64,000 bases of DNA from CAVPTL01 sp963794415 (GCA_963794415.1 CAWCDI010000001.1:372001-436000); one strand, 5' to 3'. Counted from the stretch's first letter, positions 18,192 to 26,573 are shown. The notes: a model not told the origin generated them from the sequence alone. Numbers and translations: made by a program.

Positions 18192-19505
18192 GTGAGCAGC
18201 CATGCGGACGAGCAGAGGGTATGCCAAGCGATCGAGGCCGGGCGGGACGAGCTGGTTGCGCTGGTCACGCGGCTGATCGCGTTCGACACGACGGCCCGCG
18301 ACGTCGCCGACCCGCCGCGCGACGAGGAGGCGCTGCAGCGGTTCCTGGCCGATCGCCTGGCCGCGCGGGGTGCCGCGGTGGAGCTCTGGGAGCCCGATGG
18401 GGCGCAGTTTGCCGACGTCTCGCAGGTGCCCGACGGGCTCACGTTCGAGGGCCGTCCGCAGCTGGCGGCGACGTTCGCGGGTAGCGGCGGCGGCCGGTCG
18501 CTGCTCCTGAACGGCCACATCGACGTCGTCACGCCCGAGCCGGTGGATCGGTGGTCGAGCGACCCATGGCGGGCGGAGGTGCGCGACGGGCTGCTCTACG
18601 GCCGCGGCGCGTGCGACATGAAGGGCGGGGTGGGGGCGATGGTGTTCGCGGCCGAGACGATCGCCGCCCTCGGCATCGGCCTCGCGGGCGACCTGATCGT
18701 GAACACCAACACCGACGAGGAGTCCTCGGGCGCCGGATCGCTCGCGTGCGCCGCGCATGGCATCTCCGCCGACGCCGGCATCTGCACCGAGTCCACCGGC
18801 GGCCAGGTGTGGGTCTGCACGCGCGGCTCGCAGTCGGTGCGGATCACGGTGCAGGGGCGCGCCGGGCACGCCGAGGTGCCGCATCCGAGCTGGCAGGATG
18901 GCGGCCCGGTGAACGCGATCGACGCCGCCGAGCCGGTGCTCGCAGCCGTCCGCGAGCTGCGCGCCGAGTGGGAGCGCTCCGACGTGATCAAGCACCGCCA
19001 CCTCGCGCCGCAGACCATCCTCACGACGGTGATCTCCGGCGGCGAGTGGTTCGTCTCCTACCCGTCGTCGTGCACGCTCACCGTCAATCTGATGTACCTC
19101 CCGGTGCGGGCCGACGCCGAGGGGTACGGCGCGCTGATCCGCCACGAGGTGGAGCAGCGCGTGATCGCGGCCGCGTCGGCCGATCCCTGGCTTCGCGAGC
19201 ACCCGCCGGCATTCGAGTGGGGCCCCGACCTGCCGCCGTTCGACCTGGGTGACTCGGTGCCGATCGCCGCGGCAGTGCAGGATGCCGCCCGGGCAACGGG
19301 GCGAGAGCTCACGCTCGGCGGTCTGGACTCGTGGTTTGACGCCGCGTCGTTCAACCGCGCCGGCGCAGCCTCGATGGTGGGCTACGGCCCGGGTACGCCG
19401 GGCTTCGCCGGCAACGCGCACGGCGCCGATGAGCACGTGTCGGTGGACGACCTGGTGGCCTGCGCGCAGACCATCGCGGTCGCGGCGCTTCGCTGGTGCG
19501 GCTAG
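18192..19505 (+). CDS. M20-family metallopeptidase (ArgE/DapE-like), 437 aa
   Basis: Di-zinc M20 amidohydrolase: first metal histidine and catalytic aspartate in LLLNGHIDVVTPEPVDRW, bridging aspartate in YGRGACDMKGGVGAM, catalytic glutamate pair in NTDEESSGAGS, and the dimerisation domain with RAGHAEVPHPSWQDGG. The terminal metal histidine is probably in NAHGADEHVSVDDL. Length fits acetylornithine deacetylase/succinyl-diaminopimelate desuccinylase relatives, but no arginine or lysine genes are close, so the substrate is unknown. Start GTG 18192 begins at MSSHADEQ; the open frame extends upstream through non-protein-like sequence. The stop TAG shares CTAG with the convergent DUF1801 gene. Confidence 0.88.
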   Translation: MSSHADEQRVCQAIEAGRDELVALVTRLIAFDTTARDVADPPRDEEALQRFLADRLAARGAAVELWEPDGAQFADVSQVPDGLTFEGRPQLAATFAGSGGGRSLLLNGHIDVVTPEPVDRWSSDPWRAEVRDGLLYGRGACDMKGGVGAMVFAAETIAALGIGLAGDLIVNTNTDEESSGAGSLACAAHGISADAGICTESTGGQVWVCTRGSQSVRITVQGRAGHAEVPHPSWQDGGPVNAIDAAEPVLAAVRELRAEWERSDVIKHRHLAPQTILTTVISGGEWFVSYPSSCTLTVNLMYLPVRADAEGYGALIRHEVEQRVIAAASADPWLREHPPAFEWGPDLPPFDLGDSVPIAAAVQDAARATGRELTLGGLDSWFDAASFNRAGAASMVGYGPGTPGFAGNAHGADEHVSVDDLVACAQTIAVAALRWCG

Positions 19506-19885
19506 CCCTTCGCCTCGATCTGCTCCACGGCCTCGCGGATGAGCGCCTTCAGCGCCTTCTCATCGATCTTCTCGTCTTCCTTGAAGTCGATGGCGCGCCG
19601 CACGTTGCCCTCGAGGCTCGAGTTGAAGAGGCCTGACGGGTCGCCCAGCGACGCGCCCTTCGCAAACGTCATCTTGACGATCGCCTTGTAGGTCTCGCCG
19701 GTGCAGATGATCTTGCCGTCGTGATACCAGGTCGGCACGCCGCGCCACTTCCACTCCTCGACCACGTCGGGATCGGCCTCCTTGACCAGTCCGCGGAGCC
19801 GGCTGAGCGTCTCGCCCCGCCAGTCGCCCAGCTCCTCGATGCGCGCGTCGATGAGCTGGGACGGCGTTCGTGTTTCCTCTGTCAT
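19502..19885 (-). CDS. DUF1801 family protein, 127 aa
   Basis: Member of the DUF1801 (YdhG-like) family: helical N-terminus IDARIEELGDWRGETLSRLR, then the conserved EEWKWRGVPTWYHDGKIICTGETYKAIVKMTF and a lysine-rich C-terminal helix (EKALKALIREAVEQIEAKG). B. subtilis YdhG is a proposed iron chaperone, but for this subgroup nothing is proven. It stands divergently 84 bases from a second gene with a similar domain at 19970. Stop shared with the convergent M20 gene in CTAG. Confidence 0.85.
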   Translation of the reverse strand: MTEETRTPSQLIDARIEELGDWRGETLSRLRGLVKEADPDVVEEWKWRGVPTWYHDGKIICTGETYKAIVKMTFAKGASLGDPSGLFNSSLEGNVRRAIDFKEDEKIDEKALKALIREAVEQIEAKG

Positions 19886-19969
19886 GCGGTATCTCCTCGG
19901 ATGGCCAACGCGCCGATTCTAACCGCGACATACTGCGGGCATCCGCCGGCGACGAAAGCGAGGATCGGG

Positions 19970-20395
19970 ATGGCCGAGAAGAAGAGCGCAAAAGGGTTCA
20001 GCGCCGAGGAGAAGGCGGCGATGCGGGAGCGGGCGAAGGAGCTGAAGGCCGCCTCGAACAGGGCCGACGGCGAGCGCGAGGTGCTTGCGAAGATCGCCGA
20101 GATGGGCGAGGCCGACCGCGCCATGGCCGAGCGGATCCACGCGATCGTGACCGAGGCGGCCCCCGGCCTCGACCCGCGCACCTGGTACGGCATGCCCGCC
20201 TACGCGAAGGACGGCAAGGTGGTGTGCTTCTTCCAGAGCGGCGAGAAGTTCAAGACCCGGTATGCGACGTTTGGATTCAGCGAGAACGCGCACCTCGACG
20301 AGGGCAGCATGTGGCCGAACGCCTACGCGCTCACGAAGCTCACGAAGGCCAACGAGAAGCAGATCGCCGCGCTCGTCAAGCAGGCTGTGAGCTGA
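19970..20395 (+). CDS. DUF1801-like protein, 141 aa
   Basis: An N-terminal lysine/glutamate/alanine-rich, probably disordered or helical segment (MAEKKSAKGFSAEEKAAMRE) precedes a DUF1801-like domain (IHAIVTEAAPGLDPRTWYGM, GKVVCFFQSGEKFKTRYATF, LTKLTKANEKQIAALVKQAV). The WYGMPAYAKDGKVV segment corresponds to the WRGVPTWYHDGKII segment of the divergent neighbour, so the two are distant paralogues. AGGA at 19961-19964 serves ATG 19970. The N-terminal tail is unusual for the family and might bind nucleic acid; that is speculation from charge only. Confidence 0.82.
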   Translation: MAEKKSAKGFSAEEKAAMRERAKELKAASNRADGEREVLAKIAEMGEADRAMAERIHAIVTEAAPGLDPRTWYGMPAYAKDGKVVCFFQSGEKFKTRYATFGFSENAHLDEGSMWPNAYALTKLTKANEKQIAALVKQAVS

Positions 20396-20455
20396 ACTCC
20401 CGTCTGGTAGCGTTGAGCGGCGGTTTTTGTGCATCAACCGGGGAGGGGAATCGGA

Positions 20456-20845
20456 ATGTCGGACACGCTCAAGGGTGCCTGCCTGTGCGGCGGGGTTGAG
20501 TACGAGGTGACTGATCCGCAGGCGCTTGGCTACTGCCATTGCTCGCGCTGCCAGCGGTGGACGGGCTCGAGCCTTGCGGGAGTGGTGGTCGCCAAAGAGA
20601 ACTTCAACGTGACGAAGGGCGCCGATCTGGTGAAGACCTACACCAGCGAGCTCGCGCCGCGAAACTTCTGCAGCAACTGCGGATCGAGCATCTTCGACGA
20701 CCTCGGCGACATCTACTTCGTCGCGGCCGGCCTGATGCCCGACCTCGATCTGCGCCCGAGCTTCCACCAGCAGGTCGCCTACAAGGCCGTCTGGCACGAG
20801 ATCGGCGACGACGCGCCGCAGTTCGCGGAGATGCCCCCCGGCTGA
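20456..20845 (+). CDS. GFA (glutathione-dependent formaldehyde-activating) domain protein, 129 aa
   Basis: Small zinc protein of the GFA/CENP-V family with the full cysteine set: GACLCGGVEYEV, YCHCSRCQRWTGSS and FCSNCGSSIFDD. These cysteines bind two zincs in the founding formaldehyde-activating enzyme (Gfa). Many bacteria that carry such proteins lack glutathione, so the name describes the fold rather than a proven reaction. GGGAGGGG at 20441-20448 is a clear ribosome-binding site for ATG 20456. The methyltransferase gene follows after 9 bases and is probably in the same transcript. Confidence 0.9.
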   Translation: MSDTLKGACLCGGVEYEVTDPQALGYCHCSRCQRWTGSSLAGVVVAKENFNVTKGADLVKTYTSELAPRNFCSNCGSSIFDDLGDIYFVAAGLMPDLDLRPSFHQQVAYKAVWHEIGDDAPQFAEMPPG

Positions 20846-20854
20846 GCCGGGCCG

Positions 20855-21640
20855 ATGCGCCGCGCGGGGAGCTTCGAGGAGCTGGTCGCCGAGGGCGAGG
20901 CTGTCCCGGTCGCCGGCTGGGACTTCTCGTGGTTCGCCGGCCGGGCCACCGAGGAGCGCCCGCCGTGGGGCTACTCGCGGCTGATGGGACTGCGCATGGC
21001 CGCGCTCGCAGAGGTTGCGGGCGCGGCCGCGCTGGATCTGCAGACGGGTGGCGGTGAGGTGCTCGCGACGATCCCGGCCGGACCGCCCACGCTGGTCGCG
21101 ACCGAGTCGTGGCCGCCCAACATCGAGGTCGCGCGCAGGAATCTGGCGGGGATCGGCGCCACCGTCGTGCCGATGGCCGACGAGCTCGACGACCTGCCGT
21201 TCGGGGATGCGAGCTTCGACCTGGTCGTGAGCCGGCATCCGGTGGGCATCCGCTGGGACGAGGTCGCACGCGTGCTGAAGCCCGGAGGTACCTATCTGTC
21301 GCAGGACGTCGGGCACGGTTCGGTCGGTGAGCTCACCGAGTTCATGATGGGCCCGCAGCCGTTGGAGGACGGACCCACGCGCGACCCCAGGTGGACGGTG
21401 ACCGACGCCGAGGCGGCGGGGCTCGAGGTCGTCGATCTGCGCGAGTTCCGGGGCAGGATGGAGTTCCGGGACGTGGCGGCGGTGGTCTACTTCCTGCGCA
21501 AGGTGCCGTGGATCGTCCCGGGCTTCTCGGCCGAGGCCTACCGCGATCGCCTCCGGGCGATGCACGAGTATCTGACCGCGCAGGGGCCGTTCACCGCGAC
21601 CTCGGTGCGATTCCTGTTCGAGGCTCGCAGGCCCGGCTAG
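20855..21640 (+). CDS. Class I SAM-dependent methyltransferase, 261 aa
   Basis: Rossmann-type methyltransferase: motif I is ALDLQTGGGEVLATIP (acidic first strand then GGGE), the acidic strand-2 end is VATESWPPNIEVARRN, and motif IV/post-II is LPFGDASFDLVVSRHPVG followed by ARVLKPGGTYLSQDVG. These place it among the UbiE/Methyltransf_11 type. Target unknown. The N-terminal region (FEELVAEGEAVPVAGWDFSW) is shared with uncharacterised actinobacterial methyltransferases. Nine bases separate it from the GFA gene upstream. It ends in a CTAG shared with the convergent DUF4386 gene. Confidence 0.87.
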   Translation: MRRAGSFEELVAEGEAVPVAGWDFSWFAGRATEERPPWGYSRLMGLRMAALAEVAGAAALDLQTGGGEVLATIPAGPPTLVATESWPPNIEVARRNLAGIGATVVPMADELDDLPFGDASFDLVVSRHPVGIRWDEVARVLKPGGTYLSQDVGHGSVGELTEFMMGPQPLEDGPTRDPRWTVTDAEAAGLEVVDLREFRGRMEFRDVAAVVYFLRKVPWIVPGFSAEAYRDRLRAMHEYLTAQGPFTATSVRFLFEARRPG

Positions 21641-22338
21641 GTCGTGAGCGGCGTGCCGGCCGGCGGGAGGATCGGCGAGGCGTTGAATCCCTTGACGGTG
21701 AGCCAGATGCCGAACGAGAGCTCCCACAGGAACTCCGGCGCCGTCGCCACGCCTTGCACCGCGCCGCCCTCGTCGATGACGCCCACCAGCGCGAGGATCC
21801 CGGTGAGGCAGATCAGCGGGCCGCCGATGAGGCCCAGCATCGCCATGCGCTGCGGTACGAGCGCCGATCGGTACATGAGGTAGCCCAGCAGCAGCCCGTT
21901 CCCGATGCCCACGATGAATCCCGGCCCGAGCAGGAACGTCCAGTCCTTGATGGCGGCCAGCGCCACTCCGATGGTGCCCGCCCCGGCGCCGGCCGCATCC
22001 TGCTGCTGGAGGCTCACGACTCCCAGCACGCTGACGAGCCCGATCGCGATGAACGCCGACTCCACGAGCCGGGCCGTCACGTAGCCCAGCGCGAGCATCT
22101 CGTTCTGGCGCTTGAGGATGGGGAAGAGGATGACGGCGGTGGCCACGTTCGCGACGATCAGCAGCAGCTCGAGCGTGGCTCCGGCCAGGATTCGGGTGTT
22201 GTCGCCGCCGGACCCCGCGATGTAGGCGGCCGGGTCGTCGAGCACCGGCTGGAACAGGTAGAGCGCGGGGATCGACGTCACGAAGGTGATGATCATGGCC
22301 ACGCCCGCAGCCAAGGCGATCTTCCGGTTGGTCGTCAT
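21637..22338 (-). CDS. DUF4386 family membrane protein, 233 aa
   Basis: Six hydrophobic segments are visible, starting with IALAAGVAMIITFVTSIPAL, then ATLELLLIVANVATAVILFP, ARLVESAFIAIGLVSVLGVV, FLLGPGFIVGIGNGLLLGYL and LIGGPLICLTGILALVGVI. The signature YVTARLVESAFIAIGLVS with the loop around FPILKRQNEMLALGY is characteristic of DUF4386, whose function is unknown. A 110-base gap separates it from the upstream LuxR regulator in the same direction, so the regulator might control it. The final codon overlaps the methyltransferase stop in CTAG. Confidence 0.88.
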   Translation of the reverse strand: MTTNRKIALAAGVAMIITFVTSIPALYLFQPVLDDPAAYIAGSGGDNTRILAGATLELLLIVANVATAVILFPILKRQNEMLALGYVTARLVESAFIAIGLVSVLGVVSLQQQDAAGAGAGTIGVALAAIKDWTFLLGPGFIVGIGNGLLLGYLMYRSALVPQRMAMLGLIGGPLICLTGILALVGVIDEGGAVQGVATAPEFLWELSFGIWLTVKGFNASPILPPAGTPLTT

Positions 22339-22449
22339 GGTCGCTCGTAACCCGCCTCTGGGAGTTCGGCGCCCGGGAGGAGGGAGAAGCGGTCAGCGAC
22401 CCAGCGGACGTACGCCCCTCGAACCTACCACACTTGGTGCAGGTGCAAC

Positions 22450-23601
22450 TTAGGCGTCGGTCGCGGCGCGGTCGAAGTTCCCGCGCGAGGTGAGCGGCGT
22501 GCGCTGGATCACGTCGGGGAGGTAGTCGTCCAGGAACGCCCGCGCCACCAGCTCCTGCCGCGAGCCAACGCCGACCTTCTGAAAGAGGCTCTTGATGTGA
22601 TCCTGCACGGTGTGCGGCGAGATCACCAGCTCGGTCGCGATCTCGGCGTTGCTGAGGCCTCGCGCCATCAGCGTCGCGACCTCGCGCTCGCGCGCCGTCA
22701 CGCCGTGGGTCTCCAGGCGAAGGCTCGCCGACTGCGACGCCGCGGCCCGCTCGATCACGATCGCGACGCGCCCGTCGCTGGGGTCGGCCCTTGATGCATG
22801 CAGCGTGATCCAGCCGATCGAGCTGGGCACTGTCACCACGTTTCCGCCCGACCGGAGGCCGTCCTCGCGGCGGGTGAACTCGGCGATCGAGAGGATGGCC
22901 GGCGGGAGCACGCCGCCGTCGTAGCCGTCGGGGTTGTTGGCCAGCGCATCGACGAGCTCGGCGGCCGGCGGGGTCATGACCTCGACCTCGTTGGAGGCAT
23001 CGACCAGGACCAGCCCCGGGGCGTTCGTGCCCGAAACGCGGCGGGCGGCGTCGAAGCGAAGCGACGCGCGGATCCCCTCCGCGATGGCGCCCGCAACGTG
23101 GGCGAGCGCGTCGGCGTCGCGCTGGGTGAAGCCCCCGCTCGACTCGGTGCGGGCCATGTGCACGGCGCCCCACACGCGTCCGCGGATCACGAAGGCCGCG
23201 CGCATCTCGTGCGGGATGCCCGACGGGACCAGCAGCTCCCGGTAGCGGGTGCTCAGCTCTGGCCGGCCTCGGGTCGCGTGCTCGAGAATCCCCACCGGCA
23301 CCCGCCTGACCGCGAGCTCGGCGAACGACTGGTAGTCGTCGATCATGTACTCGCTTCGCACGATCATCTCACCGGCAGCGGGCGCCGTCTCCTCGGTGTA
23401 GATGCCCTGCTCGATGAGATCCATCGGCGTGTCGCTCGTGAGCAGACGCGTCTGCGGATCCAGCGTGTGCCAGCAGCTCGCGGTGTTCGGGATCACCCGC
23501 CGCACGCGCGGGCCGAGCTCCGCGAAGAACTCCTCGCGAGGGAGCCCGCGCGCGCCCAGCACCTGCACCTCGTCTCGGAGCCGATCAACCGACGATGTCA
23601 T
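22450..23601 (-). CDS. LuxR-family transcriptional regulator with GAF-like sensor, 383 aa
   Basis: Residues about 20-175 look like a GAF-type sensor domain (AELGPRVRRVIPNTASCWHT, IPHEMRAAFVIRGRVWGAVH, DALAHVAGAIAEGIR). A second weak PAS-like part follows (APGLVLVDASNEVEVMTPPA). The C-terminus (about 300-365) is a complete LuxR helix-turn-helix: VTAREREVATLMARGLSNAE, then IATELVISPHTVQDHIKSLF with VGVGSRQELVARAF. There is no receiver domain, so it should respond to a small ligand rather than a kinase. It is divergent from the cupin gene at 23733; an inverted repeat lies between them. Confidence 0.88.
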   Translation of the reverse strand: MTSSVDRLRDEVQVLGARGLPREEFFAELGPRVRRVIPNTASCWHTLDPQTRLLTSDTPMDLIEQGIYTEETAPAAGEMIVRSEYMIDDYQSFAELAVRRVPVGILEHATRGRPELSTRYRELLVPSGIPHEMRAAFVIRGRVWGAVHMARTESSGGFTQRDADALAHVAGAIAEGIRASLRFDAARRVSGTNAPGLVLVDASNEVEVMTPPAAELVDALANNPDGYDGGVLPPAILSIAEFTRREDGLRSGGNVVTVPSSIGWITLHASRADPSDGRVAIVIERAAASQSASLRLETHGVTAREREVATLMARGLSNAEIATELVISPHTVQDHIKSLFQKVGVGSRQELVARAFLDDYLPDVIQRTPLTSRGNFDRAATDA

Positions 23602-23647
23602 GGATACATCATTTCACCCGGCGATGAGGGCCGCCACATGCAGAAAG

Positions 23648-23666
23648 ATCCCCGCGCGCCGGGGAT
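23648..23666. promoter_or_regulatory. Inverted repeat between LuxR regulator and cupin gene
   Basis: A perfect 7-5-7 inverted repeat, ATCCCCG-CGCGC-CGGGGAT, sits in the 131-base divergent spacer between the LuxR-family gene and the cupin gene. It could be a binding site of the regulator or a small hairpin; no T-tract follows, so it is not a terminator of the usual kind. High local GC makes chance occurrence possible. Confidence 0.4.
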
Positions 23667-23732
23667 GGCGGCTCGAGACCCGTCGGATGACACTGCGCAG
23701 GTAGTCGAAACCACGTCTGACGGGAGCTTTAG

Positions 23733-24233
23733 ATGAGCGAAGTGAGTGACACGGTGCGGCCCATCGCCTCTGGGCCGGGAGAGGGCGAGGCGCTCTGGTT
23801 TCTGGGCGTGCTCGCCACGGTGAAGGCCTCGGCTGAGACGACCGGCGGCAGGGTCGCGGTCATCGAGCACCTGGCGCCCCGCGGGTCGGGATCGCCGCTG
23901 CACATCCACTCTCGCGAGGACGAGTGGTTCTACGTGACGGAGGGCGAGCTGACGCTCTGGGTGGACGGCGAGGTCATCTCGGCGCCTGCCGGATCGTTCG
24001 TGTTCGGGCCGAAGAACATCCCGCACACGTTCGTGGTGAGCTCGGACGAGGCCCGGTTCCTGCTGGTGACCCAGCCGGCCGGGTTCGAGAGCTTCATGCG
24101 CGCGGTGGGCGAGCCGGCCGCCAGGCTCGAGATCCCGCCGCCCGCCGAAGGCCCGCCCGACGTCGAGGCGCTCACGCGCGTCGCCGCGACGTTCGGCATC
24201 CAGGTGATCGGCCCTCCGGGCATCCCGAGCTAG
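23733..24233 (+). CDS. Cupin-domain protein, 166 aa
   Basis: Single cupin barrel with a full metal-binding motif 1, SPLHIHSREDEWFYVTEGEL (H, H, E), and motif 2 GSFVFGPKNIPHTFVV with the final histidine. It resembles the cupin_2 proteins annotated as quercetin 2,3-dioxygenase-like; the substrate is unknown. The gene is read away from the LuxR-family regulator and is its likely target. A perfect long palindrome (24246-24288) begins 12 bases after its stop codon and could act as an mRNA 3' hairpin. Confidence 0.88.
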   Translation: MSEVSDTVRPIASGPGEGEALWFLGVLATVKASAETTGGRVAVIEHLAPRGSGSPLHIHSREDEWFYVTEGELTLWVDGEVISAPAGSFVFGPKNIPHTFVVSSDEARFLLVTQPAGFESFMRAVGEPAARLEIPPPAEGPPDVEALTRVAATFGIQVIGPPGIPS

Positions 24234-24245
24234 GGGCGCACGTGA

Positions 24246-24288
24246 ACGTCGTGAATCAACGGTGCCAGGCACCGTTGATTCACGACGT
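24246..24288. repeat. Long perfect palindrome, copy 1 of a dispersed element
   Basis: Two perfectly complementary 21-base arms around a single A. The left arm begins ACGTCGTGAATCAACGG and ends GGTGCC; the right arm begins GGCACC and ends TTCACGACGT. The core GTGAAT...ACGGTGCC-N-GGCACCGT...ATTCAC recurs at 42562-42601, also just after a gene end. It could be a REP-like dispersed repeat or a rho-independent-like hairpin, but no T-run follows. See the findings. Confidence 0.8.
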
Positions 24289-24321
24289 CGATGGTTCCTG
24301 CACCCGTGCGAAGATGCGGGG

Positions 24322-24726
24322 ATGCCCACCGTGACCCGCCTCGTGACGCTCACCGATCTCCAGCCGGCCGCCGACGGCGCCACGGCGTCGGTGTCTGCCC
24401 GGCTCGAGGCAGAGCTCGCCGACGGTCGGCGGATGGTGCTGCTCGACGACCGCGGGTGGAGCACGTCGCTCAGAGGCGCCGGCGCGGATGATCCTGATCC
24501 GTGGGCGTACACCTCCGCCGAGGAGATCGCCGAGACGGCCCGCGTGGTGGTCGGCCCCGACGAGCCCCATGGCGATCGCACCCGGGCCGACATGGAAGAA
24601 GGGCACTGGCACACGCTCGCAGAGACGCTTCGCGGGCAGGGCGTCGCCGTCTCGGCGAGCGAGCTCGCGCAGCTACCGCACGACGTCGTCGTGAGCGACG
24701 CGCTCGCCGCGCGCCTGCGCTCGTAG
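24322..24726 (+). CDS. Hypothetical protein, 134 aa
   Basis: Soluble protein without a family I recognise. It opens with beta-rich sequence (VTRLVTLTDLQPAADGATAS, VSARLEAELADGRRMVLLDD) and has an acidic middle (GPDEPHGDRTRADMEEGHW) and a helical end (TLAETLRGQGVAVSASELAQ). WSTSLRGAGADDPDPW and the EEIAETARVVVGPDEP block look conserved-domain-like, and codon bias supports coding. It starts at ATG 24322, 34 bases after the long palindrome. No operon partners are obvious; a 128-base gap precedes the winged-helix gene. Confidence 0.65.
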   Translation: MPTVTRLVTLTDLQPAADGATASVSARLEAELADGRRMVLLDDRGWSTSLRGAGADDPDPWAYTSAEEIAETARVVVGPDEPHGDRTRADMEEGHWHTLAETLRGQGVAVSASELAQLPHDVVVSDALAARLRS

Positions 24727-24854
24727 CTCGCCGAAACTTCTTGCGCTCATCGGCGCATATCCCTCGATCGAGTGCCCTCAGCGGTGGTGCGGGTGTCGAC
24801 ACCTCCTGTGGGTGGCGTTTGTCACCTACCAGCGGCTGAACAGGGGGGCGCGGG

Positions 24855-25817
24855 ATGGATGCGATGGCCTGGGACCGGCGGTGCCTGCTTCTGACCAACC
24901 ACGCGATGGTGCTCGCGGTGATCTCGTCGGATCCCGGCGTGCGCATTCGCGAGATCGCCCAGAAGGTGGAGATCACCGAGCGTGCCGTCGAGTCGCTCAT
25001 CGCCGACCTCATCAACGTCGGGTTCCTGTCGCGCAGCCGCTCCGGCCGCCGAAACGTCTATGAGCTGCACGGCGAGGCGAATCTGCGCCACCCGCTGGTC
25101 GCAGATACCACTGTTGATCAGCTGATCGGTGCCATCACACCCGAAGAGCCAATTGCTAAACCTGAAGAGACGTTCGGGGTTGAGCTAATCCCCGAAGAAA
25201 CTCTCTCTTGTATCGAGTCGAGCGTCGCACCAATAGTGAGTGCAGAAGTTCACTCGACCAGGGAGGGTCAAACGATAAAGAAGGTGCTGGTCTACATGGT
25301 CGTTACCTCGGTACTGCTCTGCGCTTCGGTCGCAGTGGCAGCCACAATGAGGTCTCATCACCACCCACGACCAACCCAGCCCACGCACCAGTCCGCGCCG
25401 AAGAGCGCAGCAAACGCCACGCCGGCCGTGTCTCATCTGAGGGTGACAACTCCGAAGAGCACAGCCGCCACGGCGGAGAGCACGTCGTCAAGGCCGCATA
25501 CCCGCACGAAGACGCACACCCGAAAGGCAGAGACGACGAGCACGCCCAGCCGAAGCACGAGCACGTCGGCAACGGGCGGCACCGGCAGCACGAGCACGTC
25601 GCAGCCACCGCCGTTCGGGGGAGCCTCCACCGGCAGCAGTGGCACCACGTCGGTGACCGTCGGCCCGTCGGGCGGCACGGTCAAGGTCGGCCCCACCGGA
25701 ACCGCTGTGAACGTGCACACCGGCGACGGGGGAGTCTCCATCGGCATCACGCCGACCGGCACGAGTGACCCGATCACCATCGGTCTGGGTCACGGGTTGC
25801 CGGTTCTCGGCAACTGA
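24855..25817 (+). CDS. Membrane-anchored winged-helix protein with Ser/Thr/Pro-rich exterior, 320 aa
   Basis: Unusual architecture. Residues 1-75 are a winged helix of MarR/IclR-like type (LLTNHAMVLAVISSDPGVRI, REIAQKVEITERAVESLIAD, then the wing SRSRSGRRNVYELHG). After a 60-residue linker comes one TM segment (KKVLVYMVVTSVLLCASVAVA, about 138-158). The outer part is about 160 residues of Ser/Thr/Gly/Pro-rich low-complexity sequence ending in glycine-rich beta repeats (VTVGPSGGTVKVGPTGTAV). The N-terminal DNA-binding and C-terminal exported halves imply a one-component membrane regulator. Bases about 25100-25300 are clearly less GC-rich. An HD-GYP gene follows after 84 bases. ATG 24855 follows a G-rich ribosome-binding site. 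Confidence 0.8.
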   Translation: MDAMAWDRRCLLLTNHAMVLAVISSDPGVRIREIAQKVEITERAVESLIADLINVGFLSRSRSGRRNVYELHGEANLRHPLVADTTVDQLIGAITPEEPIAKPEETFGVELIPEETLSCIESSVAPIVSAEVHSTREGQTIKKVLVYMVVTSVLLCASVAVAATMRSHHHPRPTQPTHQSAPKSAANATPAVSHLRVTTPKSTAATAESTSSRPHTRTKTHTRKAETTSTPSRSTSTSATGGTGSTSTSQPPPFGGASTGSSGTTSVTVGPSGGTVKVGPTGTAVNVHTGDGGVSIGITPTGTSDPITIGLGHGLPVLGN

Positions 25818-25901
25818 GCAACCTGCACGGCCTGCCCCGCCTTTCCGGGCGATGACCGCGCAGAGCGGTCATCTCACCCTGCCCTTACGAAAGGGAGCAG
25901 C

Positions 25902-26573
25902 ATGCAGCTTGCGTACAGAATCGGCCCAGCGCCCTCCCAGGGGCTTCGGGCCACCATCGATCAGCGGCAGGATCGCCTGGCCGGATCGCTGCGCGAGACC
26001 CTGCAGCGCCTGGCGCTCGCCGCCGAGCTTCGCGACCCGCACCTCGCAGGACATGCCGAGCGGGTGGGGGATCTCACAGGCGAGCTGGCGGAGCGGCTTG
26101 GATACGACGCCGGCACGTGCGCCGCGATCCAGGCCGCAAGCCGCCTGCACGACGTCGGCAAGATCGGCGTGCCCGACAGCGTCCTTCAGAAGCCCGGCCG
26201 GCTGAATGCCGCCGAGCGGGCCACCATCGGGCGCCACACGGTGATCGGTCACGCCATGCTCGCAGAGACCGGCGATCCGGTGCTCGAGCTGGCAGCGCGG
26301 ATTGCCCTCACCCACCACGAGCACGTCGATGGTGAGGGGTACCCGTACGGCCTGATGGGACATGCCATCCCGCACGAGGCGCGGATGGTCGCGATCACCG
26401 ACACGTTCGACGCACTGACAAGCAGCCGCGTCTACCGGCCCGCGAGGTCGGTTGACGAGGCCATCGACATCCTCCGCCAGGGCCGGGGCTCGCACTTCGA
26501 TGCAGACATGCTCGAGTGCTTCCTCGACGCGGTGCCGGACGTCACACACATCCAACGAGGGGGAACATCATGA
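25902..26573 (+). CDS. HD-GYP domain protein, 223 aa
   Basis: Stand-alone HD-GYP domain, the c-di-GMP phosphodiesterase subclass of HD hydrolases. Motifs: LAAELRDPHLAGHAERV, the metal pair in SRLHDVGKIGVPDSVL, IGRHTVIGHAML, LTHHEHVDGEGYPYGLMG (the HHExxDGxGYP form) and ITDTFDALTSSRVYR. No receiver, GAF or membrane domain is attached. The usual GYP triplet is kept (GEGYPYG), so activity is plausible. Its TGA overlaps the ATG of the following secreted-protein gene (ATGA, 26570-26573). It is thus coupled to an exported protein and preceded by the membrane-anchored winged-helix gene. Confidence 0.93.
   Translation: MQLAYRIGPAPSQGLRATIDQRQDRLAGSLRETLQRLALAAELRDPHLAGHAERVGDLTGELAERLGYDAGTCAAIQAASRLHDVGKIGVPDSVLQKPGRLNAAERATIGRHTVIGHAMLAETGDPVLELAARIALTHHEHVDGEGYPYGLMGHAIPHEARMVAITDTFDALTSSRVYRPARSVDEAIDILRQGRGSHFDADMLECFLDAVPDVTHIQRGGTS

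Noticed and set aside
19919..23173. A 1084-codon open frame on the minus strand
   Set aside because: It is antisense to five well-supported genes (DUF1801-like, GFA, methyltransferase, and out of frame with DUF4386 and LuxR). Its composition (Arg/Ala/Gly/Pro-rich) is what GC-rich antisense reading gives.
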